Below, one piece after another: positions 21,501 through 30,902 of a DNA stretch of 52,500 bases (positions are counted from its first letter, which is position 1; each line of letters opens with the position of its first letter). Source of the stretch: Symbiodinium natans (lineage: Eukaryota; Sar; Dinophyceae; Suessiales; Symbiodiniaceae); NCBI GenBank assembly GCA_905221605.1, contig CAJNDS010001147.1, forward strand, positions 469,012 to 521,511, in the 5' to 3' direction. The notes under the pieces are model-generated. The model saw only the letters and a list, made by a program, of their open reading frames with translations. It was not told the DNA's origin and ran no database searches. A program made the translations under genes and the position numbers.

Positions 21501-24460
21501 GGGATTTTCGGGTTTAGGGTTTTAGGGTTTAGGGATTTTAGAAAGCGAAGCTCTCCATGGCCAGTTGTCTCTCAAAGCAGCCATCGCCAGGCTCAGCATA
21601 GTCCTCACCCCTAAGCCCCTAAGCCCTATGCAAGTCCTAAACTTAGTATATAGTAGGGTAGGTAACCTTTAACCTTTTTGGGGTAGAAAAAACCCATTCT
21701 CATCCCAAAGGTTGACCTTTAGCTCGCCTCGGATACTGGGCAACGAAGTAAACTTGGGGCTGTTGAGGACCACTCCTGCAGCGGAGTCCTTCCAGCCACA
21801 ACGGCTGCTGGCCGAAGCCCCAGCTTGAGTAGTTGTGACCCCAACGGGTTTAGGGTTTAGGGTTTAGGGTTTAGGGTTTAGGGTTTAGGGTTTAGGGTTT
21901 AGGGTTTAGGGTTTAGGGAAAGGACTTCAGAAGAGTTATACAAGCCTCACGCAGTCCAAGATTCTTGTCCTCCGTCGCACTGCCTTGCGCTGCCCAGGCT
22001 CCGCCCACGAGTGCTGCGGAGGCCACCATACGAAGTCCTAAGCCCTAAGCCCTAAACCCTAAACCCTAAACCCTAAGCCCTAAGCCCTAAACCCTAAACC
22101 CTGAATCCTAAACCCTAAACCTCAAACCGGCAAGAACCCTTTGTCCGCATCCTAAATATCGGGGTATCTGCGGAAGTGGAGGTGCTCCAAATATATCCCC
22201 GCCGACCCTATAACCCTCAGCCCTAAGCCCTAAGCCCTAAACCCTAAACCCTAAACCCTAAGCCCTAAACCCTAAACCCTAAACCCAAAAAAACCCTACA
22301 TTGGAAACCCCCACGTATCCCTCGAGAGGTGAAAGGCGTCTCGTGTGGCTGGTGTCGAGGAGATCGGTCTCCACAGGTGCGCCTTGGGGGGGGCTTGGGG
22401 CTTAGCAAATTTAGGGCTTAGGGTTTAGGGTTGTTTAGGGTTTAGTAGGGTTTAGTAGGGTTTAGAGTTTAGGGTTTAGGGTTTAGGGTCAAGGGCTCAA
22501 GGGCTCAAGGGCTCAAGGGCTCAAGGGCTCAAGGGCTCAAGGGCTCAAGGGCTCAAGGGCTCAAGGGCTCAAGGGCTCAAGGGCTCAAGGGCTCAAGGGC
22601 TCAAGGGCTCAAGGGCTCAAGGGCTCAAGGGCTCAAGGGCTCAAGGGCTCAAGGGCCTCAATCAAGGGCTCAAGGCCAAGGGCTCAAGGCTCAGGCTCAA
22701 GGCTCAAGGGCTCAAGGCTGGCTCAAGGGTCAAGGGCTCAAGGGCTCAAGGGCTCAAGGGCTCAAGGGCTCAAGGGCTCAAGGGCTCAAGGGCTCAAGGG
22801 CTCAAGGGCTCAAGGGCTCAAGGGCTCAAGGGCTCAAGGGCTCAAGGGCTCAAGGGCTCAAGGGCTCAAGGGCTCAAGGGCTCAAGGGCTTAGGGCTGAG
22901 GGCTTAGGGCTTAGGGCTGAGGGCTGAGGGTTTAGGGCTTAGGGCTTCGTCCTTACGTCTTGGCTTCGGGCTTCGTCCTTGCAGCTTGCAGGGCTTAGGG
23001 CTCAAGGGCTTAGGGGCCTCGACTCTGGCTTTGAAGCCGAAGCCGAAGCACGCCCTCAGAAGTAGGTTTAGGGTTTAAGGTTTAGTTTCGGGTTTCGGGT
23101 TTCGGGTTTAGGGTTTAGGGTTTAGGGCGCAGCGCATGGTTCTTTTACCCAAATAGGAGGGGGGGGGGTTTCCCTGAAAAACTGTCAGGATACTCTAATC
23201 GTGATGAACCCCCTAAAGTAGGCACCCTGGAACCCTCCACATGATCTACTTGCTTAAGAACTCCCCCCCAAAAACGTAAAAACACAAATCCCTAAACTGC
23301 CCTGATAAGGACGAATATTTGTGTTTTTTTGGGGGTTCTTAGGCAAATTTGTCGTGGTCTGGGCCAGGGGCTGCAGCCCCCGACGCTTCCGGTGCCGAGA
23401 AGCCCCAGTGGGGAAGGCACCCGGTCGGTGAGTCAGAGTTAGGCTCCTGGGAGGATTCACTTGAGGTGTAGGGTTCAGGGTTTAGGGTTTTTAGGGTTTA
23501 GGGTAGGTTGTTGAGGGTTTAGGGTGTTTCGGTTTTAGGGTGTTTAGGGTTTAAGGTGTTTAGGGTTTAGGGTGTTTAGGGTTCAGGGTGTTTCGGGTTT
23601 AGGGTGTTGAGGGTTCAGGGTGTTTCGGGTTTAGGGTGTTTAGTGTTTAGGGTTTTGGGTTTAGGGTTTAGAGTTTAGGGTTTAGGGTTTAGGGTGTTTC
23701 GGGTTTAGGGTGTTTAGGGTTTAGGGTGTTTAGGGTTCAGGGTGTTTCGGGTTTAGGGTGTTTAGGGTGTTTCGGGTTTAGGGTGTTTCGGGTTTAGGGT
23801 GTGTCGGGTTTGGGGTGTTTGGGGTCCAGGCCTGAGGGTTGTCAGCTATCTTGGAATGGATCTTGAGGCTTTGAGCCGCGCGCATCGAGGGCTTGTGGGG
23901 CCCTAAACCCTAAACCCTAAACCCTAAACCCTAAACCCTAAACCCTAAACCCTAAACCCTAAACCCTAAACCCTAAACCCTAAACCCTAAACCCCAAACC
24001 CTAAACCCTGAGCCCGAAATCCCCTGCAGTTTATCCATGGCCTGGAGGAAGTGACGCCGATGCCCCGCAGCGGGGCCAGCGCTGCCCTTGGCTTGCGTTG
24101 CATTAGGCTTACTTTCTCTTTGGGCACCTTTTGATAGGGATTGGGTGGGGGGGGGTGACCCGAAGTAGGACCAATCCCTCCCCCCTTGTGGTGAATTTGC
24201 GGCTGCCTCGGTGGAGTCTGTTGCTGCCATGTTTGTGTTGATGCTCGAATGCCTGGCCATGACGATGCAGATAGCATGCTGCCTGTCATCATGTCTTCCA
24301 TGTTCTCGCTGCCCTTTGCTGGCCACCGCAGGTGCATCTTAGCACCAAAAACGAACAGCAGCCGCTGTCTGCAAGACCTGACACACCGGCTTCCACAAGT
24401 GCATCCATTCTCTTCTGGTGCCACTCAACGAGATATCCGAGATGCCATGCAATGATTTAG
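18570..24460 (+). CDS. Probable long multi-exon gene, unknown protein
   Basis: Tentative exons on +, each with an AG acceptor and most with a GT/GC donor: 18570-18642 (VRSEQAMPIMEPGQARLP), 18996-19064 (LIPRFTSLFHFKRGS), 19261-19315, 19472-19823, 20031-20112 (KPDQAPGSVAFSQLPSSEP), 21374-21426 (ATREHHAQGMRFDDEYRS), 21542-21597, 21931-22033, 23014-23061 (GLDSGFEAEAEARPQ), 23343-23427 (QPPTLPVPRSPSGEG, donor GTGAGT), 23830-23898, 24030-24115 (FIHGLEEVTPMPRSGASAAL) and 24332-24460, ending in TAG. Phases are only partly consistent, so it may be two genes. Most of these blocks also read open on the minus strand. I prefer + because splice sites fit better and the next gene downstream is clearly on +. 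No family recognised. Confidence 0.33.
18638..18745. repeat. Octamer array, TTTTAGGG
   Basis: Seven or more TTTTAGGG units beginning at the GTAGGG donor proposed at 18643, then TTTAGGG heptamers. Confidence 0.9.
18825..18975. repeat. Direct repeats of a 45-bp AT-rich unit
   Basis: The motif TTAGTATAGATTAGG then TAG(A/C)ATCCTTATTT recurs three times between 18855 and 18965. Its flavour matches the palindromic family at 9529. Confidence 0.55.
19472..19823 (+). CDS. Ala/Gln-repeat exon
   Basis: After CCAG the frame reads HGILSSGAQAQAQAAQAGQA, then about a dozen near-identical AQA units from a GCCCAGGCC nonamer (19577-19690), then PTAPAQAAQATQASQL and LLRAWCSAN before a GTAAAT donor. The non-repeat flanks are also Ala/Gln-rich in this frame only, which is why I prefer it over the PRP frame on + and the GRP frame on -. 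Probably a disordered linker. Confidence 0.38.
20155..21050. repeat. Long degenerate TTTAGGG field
   Basis: About 900 bp of TTTAGGG with indels (TTTAGGGG, TTTCGGG, TTTTAGGG). No coding sequence seen. It looks like an old decaying array. Confidence 0.92.
21845..21920. repeat. TTTAGGG array
   Basis: Ten perfect heptamers directly upstream of the tentative exon at 21931. Confidence 0.95.
22487..22890. repeat. GGGCTCAA octamer satellite
   Basis: About 45 units of GGGCTCAA with one disturbed zone at 22656-22730 where units lose bases. Flanked by TTTAGGG on the left and GGGCTTA/GGGCTGA variants on the right, so it may derive from the telomere-type unit. Confidence 0.95.
23252..23345. mobile_element. 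Hairpin element
   Basis: TTAAGAACTCCCCCCC then AAAACACAAAT at 23252-23286 is the inverse of ATTTGTGTTTTTTTGGGGG then TTCTTAGG at 23315-23342. Its right end supplies the AG acceptor used by the tentative exon at 23343. Confidence 0.55.
23463..23825. repeat. TTTAGGGTG-type degenerate repeat field
   Basis: TTTAGGG units interleaved with GTGTTTCGGG and GTGTTGAGGG variants, period about 14-20. Confidence 0.9.
23901..24008. repeat. CCCTAAA array
   Basis: About 14 near-perfect heptamers between tentative exons 23830-23898 and 24030-24115. Confidence 0.95.
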
Positions 24461-24599
24461 GGATGTTAGGCTAATGTTAGGGTTTCGGGTTCTTGCAAAG
24501 CCAGCCTAAAGACACAAACCTTAAGCCCTAAACCCTAAAACTTAAACCCTAAACCCTAAACCCGAAACCCTAAACCCTAAACCCTCCCCAGTGGCCGCC

Positions 24600-27500
24600 A
24601 TGGCAGCCACGGCTTGGGTCGTGGTCTCGGGCGGGGGCTCCGGGATCGGTCGAGGCAGGACCTTAGACCCTAAACCCTAAACCCTAAACCCTAAACCCTA
24701 AACCCTAAACCCTAAACCCTAAACCCCAAACCCTAAACCCTAAACCCTAAACCCTAAACCCTAAACCCTAAACGCTAAACCAACCCTAAACCTTGAACCC
24801 TAAACCCTAAACCCTGAATCCGAAACCCTAAGCTCTAAGCCCTTCATGGATTCATCCCAGACGGGCGAGGCCTGGTGAGCCACTTTAGCAGCCGCGGACC
24901 AGTGCTCTGCTGCGGGAGACGAGAGGCCAGATACCAGAAGTCTCGGTTTTGGGTTTAGGAGTTTGGAGTTTAGGGTTTAGGGTTTAGGGTTTAGGGTTAA
25001 GGGCTAGCCTTGCAACACCTGCTTTCGCGCAGGAAGCCCTACAAGAAACGAGGAGGATGGCGAGGAATCCCGAGGCTGCCGGCCGACTTTAAGCTCCGAG
25101 TGGGCGCTGCTGCTTAAACCCTAACATTGATCTTTGTGGTACTTTACTGTAACTTTAGATCCTTACCTTTTTTGGGTTTATTGGGTTTCTTCTTAAGGCA
25201 GCTAAACGTTTAATTTATAGCTACCCTCCTGAGTGCAGCCAAGTGATACGCCTCCCCATCATGCTCACAGTCACTCATAGCGATTATCGTAGGGGTGCTG
25301 TACTCCCTATTAAGGCTATTAAGGTTATAGTAGGGGTACTATAATCCCTATTAAGGCTATTGAGGTCATAGTAGGGGTTCGAGTTCGTGTCGCAGGCCGT
25401 CTCTTTCGTTGCCTGCGACATTGGCACAGAGGATGGTCGCGAAAGGCCAGGTGCTTATACTGATGCTATGATGCAGTCTCACCCCTGACTCTGAGCATGG
25501 GCCATTAAGGCCCTACAAGCCCCAGAATCAACCCTATAAAGGGCCTTTTTGAGGGGTTTTCGGGTAGAATATCAACCCTATAAAGGGCCTTAGAATAAGG
25601 GGTTATAGGCTATAATCGCCCATGCTGGTCTCAACCCTCATGGCCAAATATGATCGGCTGACAGCGTGCCTTGAGGCTCCTCAATGCGCTGCCATCTGAG
25701 GCGTCGGTGTCGCTCTTGGTCACTTGGCTTGGACCAATCTGTAGCCTTTTCAGGCCCAGTGGGCCAAGACGCGAGCTTCTCTCACAAAGGCAACGGTGTC
25801 TGTCACCCCTAAACCCTAAACCCTAAATTACTAAACCCTAAACCCTAAACCCTAAACCCTAAACCCTAAACCCTAAACCCTAAACCCTAAACCCTAAACC
25901 CTAAACCTTAAACCCTAAACCCTTGACCAGCTTGTCTGAGCAAGACTCGCGAGGTGCAGAATGCTGCCATTGGGGACCCAGGGCCGCTGGCCGAGTTGGA
26001 AATCCATCACTTCGAGGAAGCGGAGAAAGACCTAAGCCTATATATATATATACTCATATAAAAATATATACTTATATATATATATATAGATATACTTATT
26101 TATACTTATATATACACTTATATATGTTAATAATGTACTTTATTTTTCCTACTCAGTTGACATAAAAATATACGCATGAATAGTGACGCCCCTTGCGGGT
26201 TTGGCTTGCCTCCTTTTTTGCTGTAGGTAGGGTATGGGACCTTGCACACTCAGACACTGGCGACTCTGGCCACAAGAGGCCCCAAAACAATCTGGGCAAG
26301 CAGCCTTTGACAAGAAAGCTTCTTGACGCTTCGTGTGCGCGCCGGGGCATGTGGGCATGTGGTGTCCAGAACGATCAACGTCATCTCGCAACGCTGGCGC
26401 GGCCAGCAATGCCCAGCAGTTTGCCACATGACGATGCATATCATACTACTCGGACTCTATAACCCCCATGGCCATGTGGCTACGGCTGTTCTCCGGATTG
26501 CAAAGGGGTCCTCCAGCATGGTGATCTGATGGAAGGAAGCCATGCGCGTTAACGTTGTCGCGCCGCTTGCGCTGACGCAGGCCAGTGGAGTGCCTTGTGA
26601 TGTCGCGCGGTCCAGCATTGCAGCTTCTACAGGCGCTGCTCCCTCGCCTGCACGGTGGCCGTATCCTTCACCTTGGTACCTCTGTCGCGCCCATTCGTTT
26701 GCAAGTTAGCTTTGATGCCGGTATGCATAGCATCCGTCATGCCTAGTTTGTGAGCGCCATCCTATCCGAGACATCGGCCGCAGCGTGGCACAGCGACGTG
26801 CCCCAACTTGTCAAAAATGACTCTTGCGAAACAGCTTCTCACTATCTTGGCCTGCTTTCGCGCTCGTCCAGACTTCTACTATGTTGTAGCACAGCTTGTT
26901 CAAGCATCGCACGGGGACCGTTGCTTCCTCTACAGGTATGGGATCACGAAAGCAGCCTTCTACCGATTGTTCCAGCAACTGCTCCTGCACTGCAAGCAGC
27001 TGGAAGCTTCCGTAGGGACTTAAAACCATTTTTTTTGGGTTTTGAGTAGCCAGTGCTAGCAAAAAATTGCAAGCAGGAAGCCAGCCGGTCTTGGCATCTT
27101 CTTCCTTTGCGGTTTAGGGTTTAGGGTTTGAGGTTTAGGGAGGCGCAGGGTTCAGGGTTACTGTAAGGGTCGGAAGAAGTACTGATCATTTTCCCTCATG
27201 GTCCCTAGATGATGATACTGCAATAACCCCCAAAGCCCTATTCTAACTATTAAGGCCCCTGTATTATTTTGTTCAGACGCCGCACTTTTCGAATTTGTGC
27301 AAGCCGGGCAGGAACGCTGAGGGCCTGAACGTTGCTGTCGGTTCGCTGAGCCCAGGCAGGACCTGTCACGTTCGATTCGGGGGACAGTGCCCTAAACCCT
27401 AAACCTTAAACCCTAAACCCTAAACCCTAAACCCTAAACCCCTAAACCCTAAACCCCCAACCCCTAAACCCTAAACCCTAAACCCTAGACCCTAAACCCT

Positions 27501-28188
27501 AGACCCTAAACCCTAAACCCTAAACCCTAAACCCTAAACCCGAAACCGCAGATGCGAGCAGTGATAGAGACCGGTGAGATCGTGTCTATGTTGCACCACA
27601 GGAGCCAGGCGGCTCGATTGAAGCTGCCAGACAATACGACACCTGCGCCGAATTCCATTCGCGCTACAAGGTCTGGTTGACACCGAAGGCGTCCGAGATC
27701 ACGTCGCCAAGGCGAAGCTGCCTCAAAAAGGATTGCCAGGGATTGAAGATTTCATTATTTCTATGTATCGTGCTTTTGTTACCCTTGTTATTGGAATTTG
27801 TATCAGATTCCTTTGATTGTTTGTGTTAGTCTTATTATTAGGGGCACATTCAGGGACTGTTCTGTCATTCACGATCGACTCGGGAGGCTCGACGCCTTGA
27901 CTTGCCTCACGTTGCCTTCTTCGATCAGGCGTTTGAGCAGGCGCCAGTTCTTCAGACCCCGGTGGAGTGTGGGGGGCAAGAAGGGACCCACTAAAAAAAA
28001 TCCCCAAACAGTAGGATTCTCTTAGTAGCAAGGACCCCAACAAGGTACCCCCCTAGGGTTTCAGGGGCAGCTCCCAGTTACGACACGACTTTTTTCAGAC
28101 GCAGGGCTGGGCGACGGAGATGGATCAGCTGATGTGCTTCGTGGATGAGGTCCTGAGCATGCCCAGGGAGCAGTTCACCTCGCAGGAG
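24600..28188 (+). CDS. Short-chain dehydrogenase/reductase, about 12 exons
   Basis: An NAD(P)-dependent Rossmann oxidoreductase. Exons: 24600-24654 (ATG in GCCGCCATGG context; VVVSGGGSGIGR, the cofactor glycine motif), 24870-24925 (PVLCCGRRE, strand 2), 25033-about 25077 (EALQETRRMARNPEA), 25396-25450 (VSFVACDIG, the Asp after strand 3), 25754-25795, 25954-26016 (VQNAAIGDPGPLAELE, the NNAG position), 26536-26580 (EAMRVNVVAPLALTQ), 26624-about 26689 (LLPRLHGGRILHLGTSVA with the catalytic-Ser strand), 26936-about 26998 (YGITKAAFYRLFQQL, the YxxxK pair), 27307-27355 (NVAVGSLSPG), 27671-about 27740 (LVDTEGVRDHVAKAKLP) and 28099-about 28188 (DQLMCFVDEVLSMPREQFTS). Order and spacing follow the benzil-reductase-like SDR branch. 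Unresolved: junctions 4-5-6, about ten residues before YGITK, and the final stop. Donors include GC (24655, 24926, 27356) and probably GA (26017). Confidence 0.82.
24661..24830. repeat. CCCTAAA array filling SDR intron 1
   Basis: The heptamers begin seven bases after the GC donor and occupy most of the 215-bp intron between exons 24600-24654 and 24870-24925. Confidence 0.95.
25280..25385. mobile_element. MITE-like repeats in SDR intron
   Basis: Alternating ATTATCGTAGGGG, TACTCCCTATTAAGG, TTATAGTAGGGG and ACTATAATCCCTATTAAGG units: inverted and direct copies of the 9529 family core. A second local direct repeat (ATCAACCCTATAAAGGGCCTT) occurs twice at 25529-25595. Confidence 0.5.
25806..25922. 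repeat. CCCTAAA array filling SDR intron 5
   Basis: About 16 heptamers, occupying nearly all of the interval between exons ending 25795 and starting 25954. Confidence 0.95.
26038..26130. repeat. TATA-type microsatellite in SDR intron 6
   Basis: TA and TATAC repeats starting about 20 bp after the exon that ends at 26016. Confidence 0.9.
27388..27547. repeat. CCCTAAA array filling SDR intron 10
   Basis: Heptamers with CCCCTAAA, CCCTAGA and CTTAAA variants between the exon ending SPG (27355) and the one beginning LVDT (27671). Confidence 0.94.
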
Positions 28189-28264
28189 GGCTCGGGCCAG
28201 AGCGCTACAGCCCCCGAATATTACATCCCCCCCCTAGCCCCTAGTATGAAACACACTCCCCCCC

Positions 28265-28335
28265 CATTATGCTCATATATATATATATATATATGTATAC
28301 ATATATGTATAATATATAGATCTATATAGGGGGGG
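28265..28335. repeat. TA microsatellite with flanking C and G runs
   Basis: TATATA block between CCCCCCC (28258) and GGGGGGGGG (28329), so the two flanks can pair. Confidence 0.8.
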
Positions 28336-28681
28336 GGGAATCTAATACTAGGTTTAATATTAGGGGGAGGGGATGAGAGCCCTGCTGTGTTGAGGGTAGT
28401 TGGGCCTCACTGGAAAGAGCATTCGGCAGCGGAAGGAGTGGCGATTTTCGGAGTGGCGGAAGAAGGCCTCCGTGCAAAACCATACTTGCTCCATGGTCCA
28501 TCTGCAACACACGCGGAACTTGATGATGAGCAGAGCTCGGTGTCTCACAGGTCACTGAGTGCGTCGCAGTTGGCACATGACATGTGATACACCCTCACCC
28601 CTGACATATTCAAAGGTGGAGCAGCATGATGCGCCTCAGAGTGAGAGCTCCTTGTGAGAGCGGCGACGGCTGCGAATGGCT

Positions 28682-28999
28682 TCAGGAGCAGAGGTGTCCT
28701 TTCGCTTTCACCAAGCCAAAAAGCCACATCTTGTTGTGGAGCGCCACAAGACACCCGCGCGATGTGGCGGCTGCGTACAGGCACGTCACTTTCAACGCAC
28801 GCCGGCGTGAACCAAAGTCGTGAATGCCGGCCGCAAAAGTCGTGTCCAGAAACGGCAGACCGCACCGCTCGCAAGCGCGTGTGTTGTAGCCGTTCTTTGC
28901 CCAAGGTCTGGACAGTGGTGGAACTCCTTCATCGACCGCGGTTGAGCAGACCCAGTGTGCGCAGCTTGTGAACGCTTCTCTTTTGGGCGAAGATCCCAA
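28682..28999 (-). CDS. Possible minus-strand coding ORF, unknown
   Basis: 105-codon frame with a CERCGLPFLDTTFAAGIHDF segment and SRRRALKVTCLYAAATSRGC, open to a stop at 28682. Codon use and absence of low complexity look protein-like, and the minus frame 28545-28904 is also open. The + frame 28626-28823 overlaps it. If real, this is one of few minus-strand genes here. Function unknown. The paired Cys could bind zinc. Confidence 0.27.
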   Translation of the reverse strand: MGSSPKREAFTSCAHWVCSTAVDEGVPPLSRPWAKNGYNTRACERCGLPFLDTTFAAGIHDFGSRRRALKVTCLYAAATSRGCLVALHNKMWLFGLVKAKGHLCS

Positions 29000-29447
29000 C
29001 AGGGTTCACAGAGTTCTCTGCACCAAGAGAAGGGCAGCAGCTCTTGGCTTTCAAGAGCATGTCTTAGGCACAAGATTCGCTCCCCAGCTTTTGTCTGTTT
29101 TTGCCCTGAGCTGTGCTAGTCCGACGAAGTTTTAGGGTAGGACGCTGCACCCAGAGTTTTGGGCTTGCAGGTTTGGGTACTTAAGCGCTGCCATTCGGGA
29201 GAGGAAAGGAAAGCGGCGCCCGGTGAGTCTCTTGTACGAGTATGCATCACGAATAGCCAGCACTTTGTCCTGCATCAGCCCAGTTCTCTGCGTTGTGCGG
29301 CACGCTTCTGGAAGCCTCGAGCGAAGGGAAACAGTAGCTTGCTCAAGGCTCCATTGCTTTGCTTAGACAGAAGTGGATCAGCCCAGTGTGCCGCCCCATG
29401 ACCCCGTAAGGAAGATGCCTTGAAGCATATGAAGCAAGGTTTATATT

Positions 29448-29570
29448 TCTGTTATTGGTGAGTGTATATAAGGTTTCCTTTTAATCTTGGTGAGTGTATA
29501 TACCTGGTGTCCTTTTGGGGGTGCAAGAAATATATACCCTGCTTCATATCAAGGGCTCATCCTACACCCA
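29448..29570. repeat. Dispersed element, copy at 29448
   Basis: Shares with 31931-32045 the sequence TTGGTGAGTGTATATA (twice within each copy), GGTGTCCTTTTGGGG and AAGAAATATATACCCT. Diverged relatives lie at 4066-4130 and 39030-39110. Confidence 0.65.
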
Positions 29571-29633
29571 AGGCATATTGCTTAAGGGAGGGGGTTCCCT
29601 GGGAAGCTAGTCGAAGACGGGTCCCGAAGACAG

Positions 29634-30514
29634 GGCCAAGCCCGTCTTCATCGTTTCGGGGAGGGATTGATCTCGGCAGGCGCGGCGTGGCAGGGGGTTT
29701 TGTGTCCAGGCTCATGGGTTGTAGGGTTTACGAGTCGCTTTATGTATATATATATATATATATATATCCGAGCCACCGTTGCAGTACGTAACACGCACCT
29801 CAGCTACGGGGGGGTCTTCAATCCCTCCCTCACTCCGGTGGTCCACAAATGCTCAGAAGACTTCGACTGATTTTCGCGCAGCGCTGCCCAGAAAGAGGAG
29901 ATGCGCCTCTGCAACTCGGTGGGTTTGGGTTTAGGGTTTAGGGTTTAGGGTTTAGGGTTTAGGGTTTAGGGTTTAGGGTTTGGGGTTTAGGGTTTAGGGT
30001 TTAGGGTTTAGGGTTTAGGGTTTAGGGTTTAGGGTTTAGGGCTCTGTGGAGCCTACGAACCTACGCGGAATTTCAGGGTGTTGGGTTCTGGGTGCATCTT
30101 TTTCGTGTGTGGTTTGGGGTTTTGGTGGCTTGGGGTCTAGGGTTTAGGGGTTTAGGGGCTTAGGTTTCAGGGGGTTTGGGGGCAGATAGACTCGTATCAG
30201 TTGTGTGCCCAAGACCAGTTGGCTTGGGCGGACGGGGTCAGCATTTACTACATTGGACCTATCCGAGGGGTTAGGGTTTAGGGTTTAGGGTTTTAGGTTT
30301 TGGTTTAGGGTTTAGAGTTTAGGGTTTAGGGTTTAGGGTTTAGGGTTTAGGGTTTAGGGTTTAGGGTTTAGGGTTTAGGGTTTAGGGTGAGTTAGAACGG
30401 GTTGGTTTAACCCTAAACCCTCCACCCTGTAGAGCACGTGGCTCAAGCCGATCCTTTGCACTGACTGGGCAGGAGCCGGCGCAGGACAGGGACCTCCTTA
30501 CTCCCATCACTCTA
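29634..30514 (+). CDS. Tentative exon chain, unknown protein
   Basis: Exons 29882-29918 (AAQKEEMRLCNS before GTGGGT), 30186-30269 (IDSYQLCAQDQLAWADGVSI then YYIGPIRG before GTTAGG) and 30473-30514 (EPAQDRDLLTPITL) are mutually in phase 0. An earlier block, 29634-29717 (HRFGEGLISAGAAWQGVLCP), has an acceptor and a donor but only joins in a different phase. The introns at 29919 and 30270 start directly with TTTAGGG-type array. No family recognised. Confidence 0.4.
29925..30040. repeat. TTTAGGG array beginning at a splice donor
   Basis: The proposed donor at 29919 (GTGGGTTTGGGTTTAGGG) runs straight into about 15 heptamers. A second array at 30270-30388 similarly starts at the 30270 donor (GTTAGGGTTTAGGG). 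Confidence 0.93.
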
Positions 30515-30902
30515 GTCGCACCTGAACCTTTAGGGGTTAGGGTTTAGGGTTTAGGGTTTAGGGTTTAGGGTTTGAGGTTTGAGGTTTCAATGTCGGGTTT
30601 GTGGAACTTTGAACGCGTTTGGGGAGGGCCCCCCTTGTGCCACTCCTGCTGTGTGGTACCTGGCAGGCCCGATCCTTTGACAAGCTCCCAGATAGGGGTT
30701 TACGATGTAAGGGGTCCTTATTACAAGGGAATCCTACTATTTTAGGGAGGGGTAAAATATAGGGGCCGCATATTTTTTCGTAAACTCCCAGATAGCGTCC
30801 CTGCTTGGTTTCTGAAGCTCCGTCACGACAGAGCTGTACTTTACCAAGCGCCAGCACCGAAGGCGCCATAAGTCCTGATCCTTCAGCCGCCCTGCCAGGA
30901 GC

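Noticed and set aside
24846-24945. Minus-strand exon reading LLVSGLSSPAAEHWSAAAKV
   Set aside because: Looked convincing until the + strand at 24870-24925 was found to encode the SDR segment GLVSHFSSRGPVLCCGRRE in phase with its neighbours.
30427-30445. Relict dinoflagellate spliced leader (ending TGGCTCAAG)
   Set aside because: Only the last nine bases match. The preceding bases do not, and CTCAAG also arises from local repeats.
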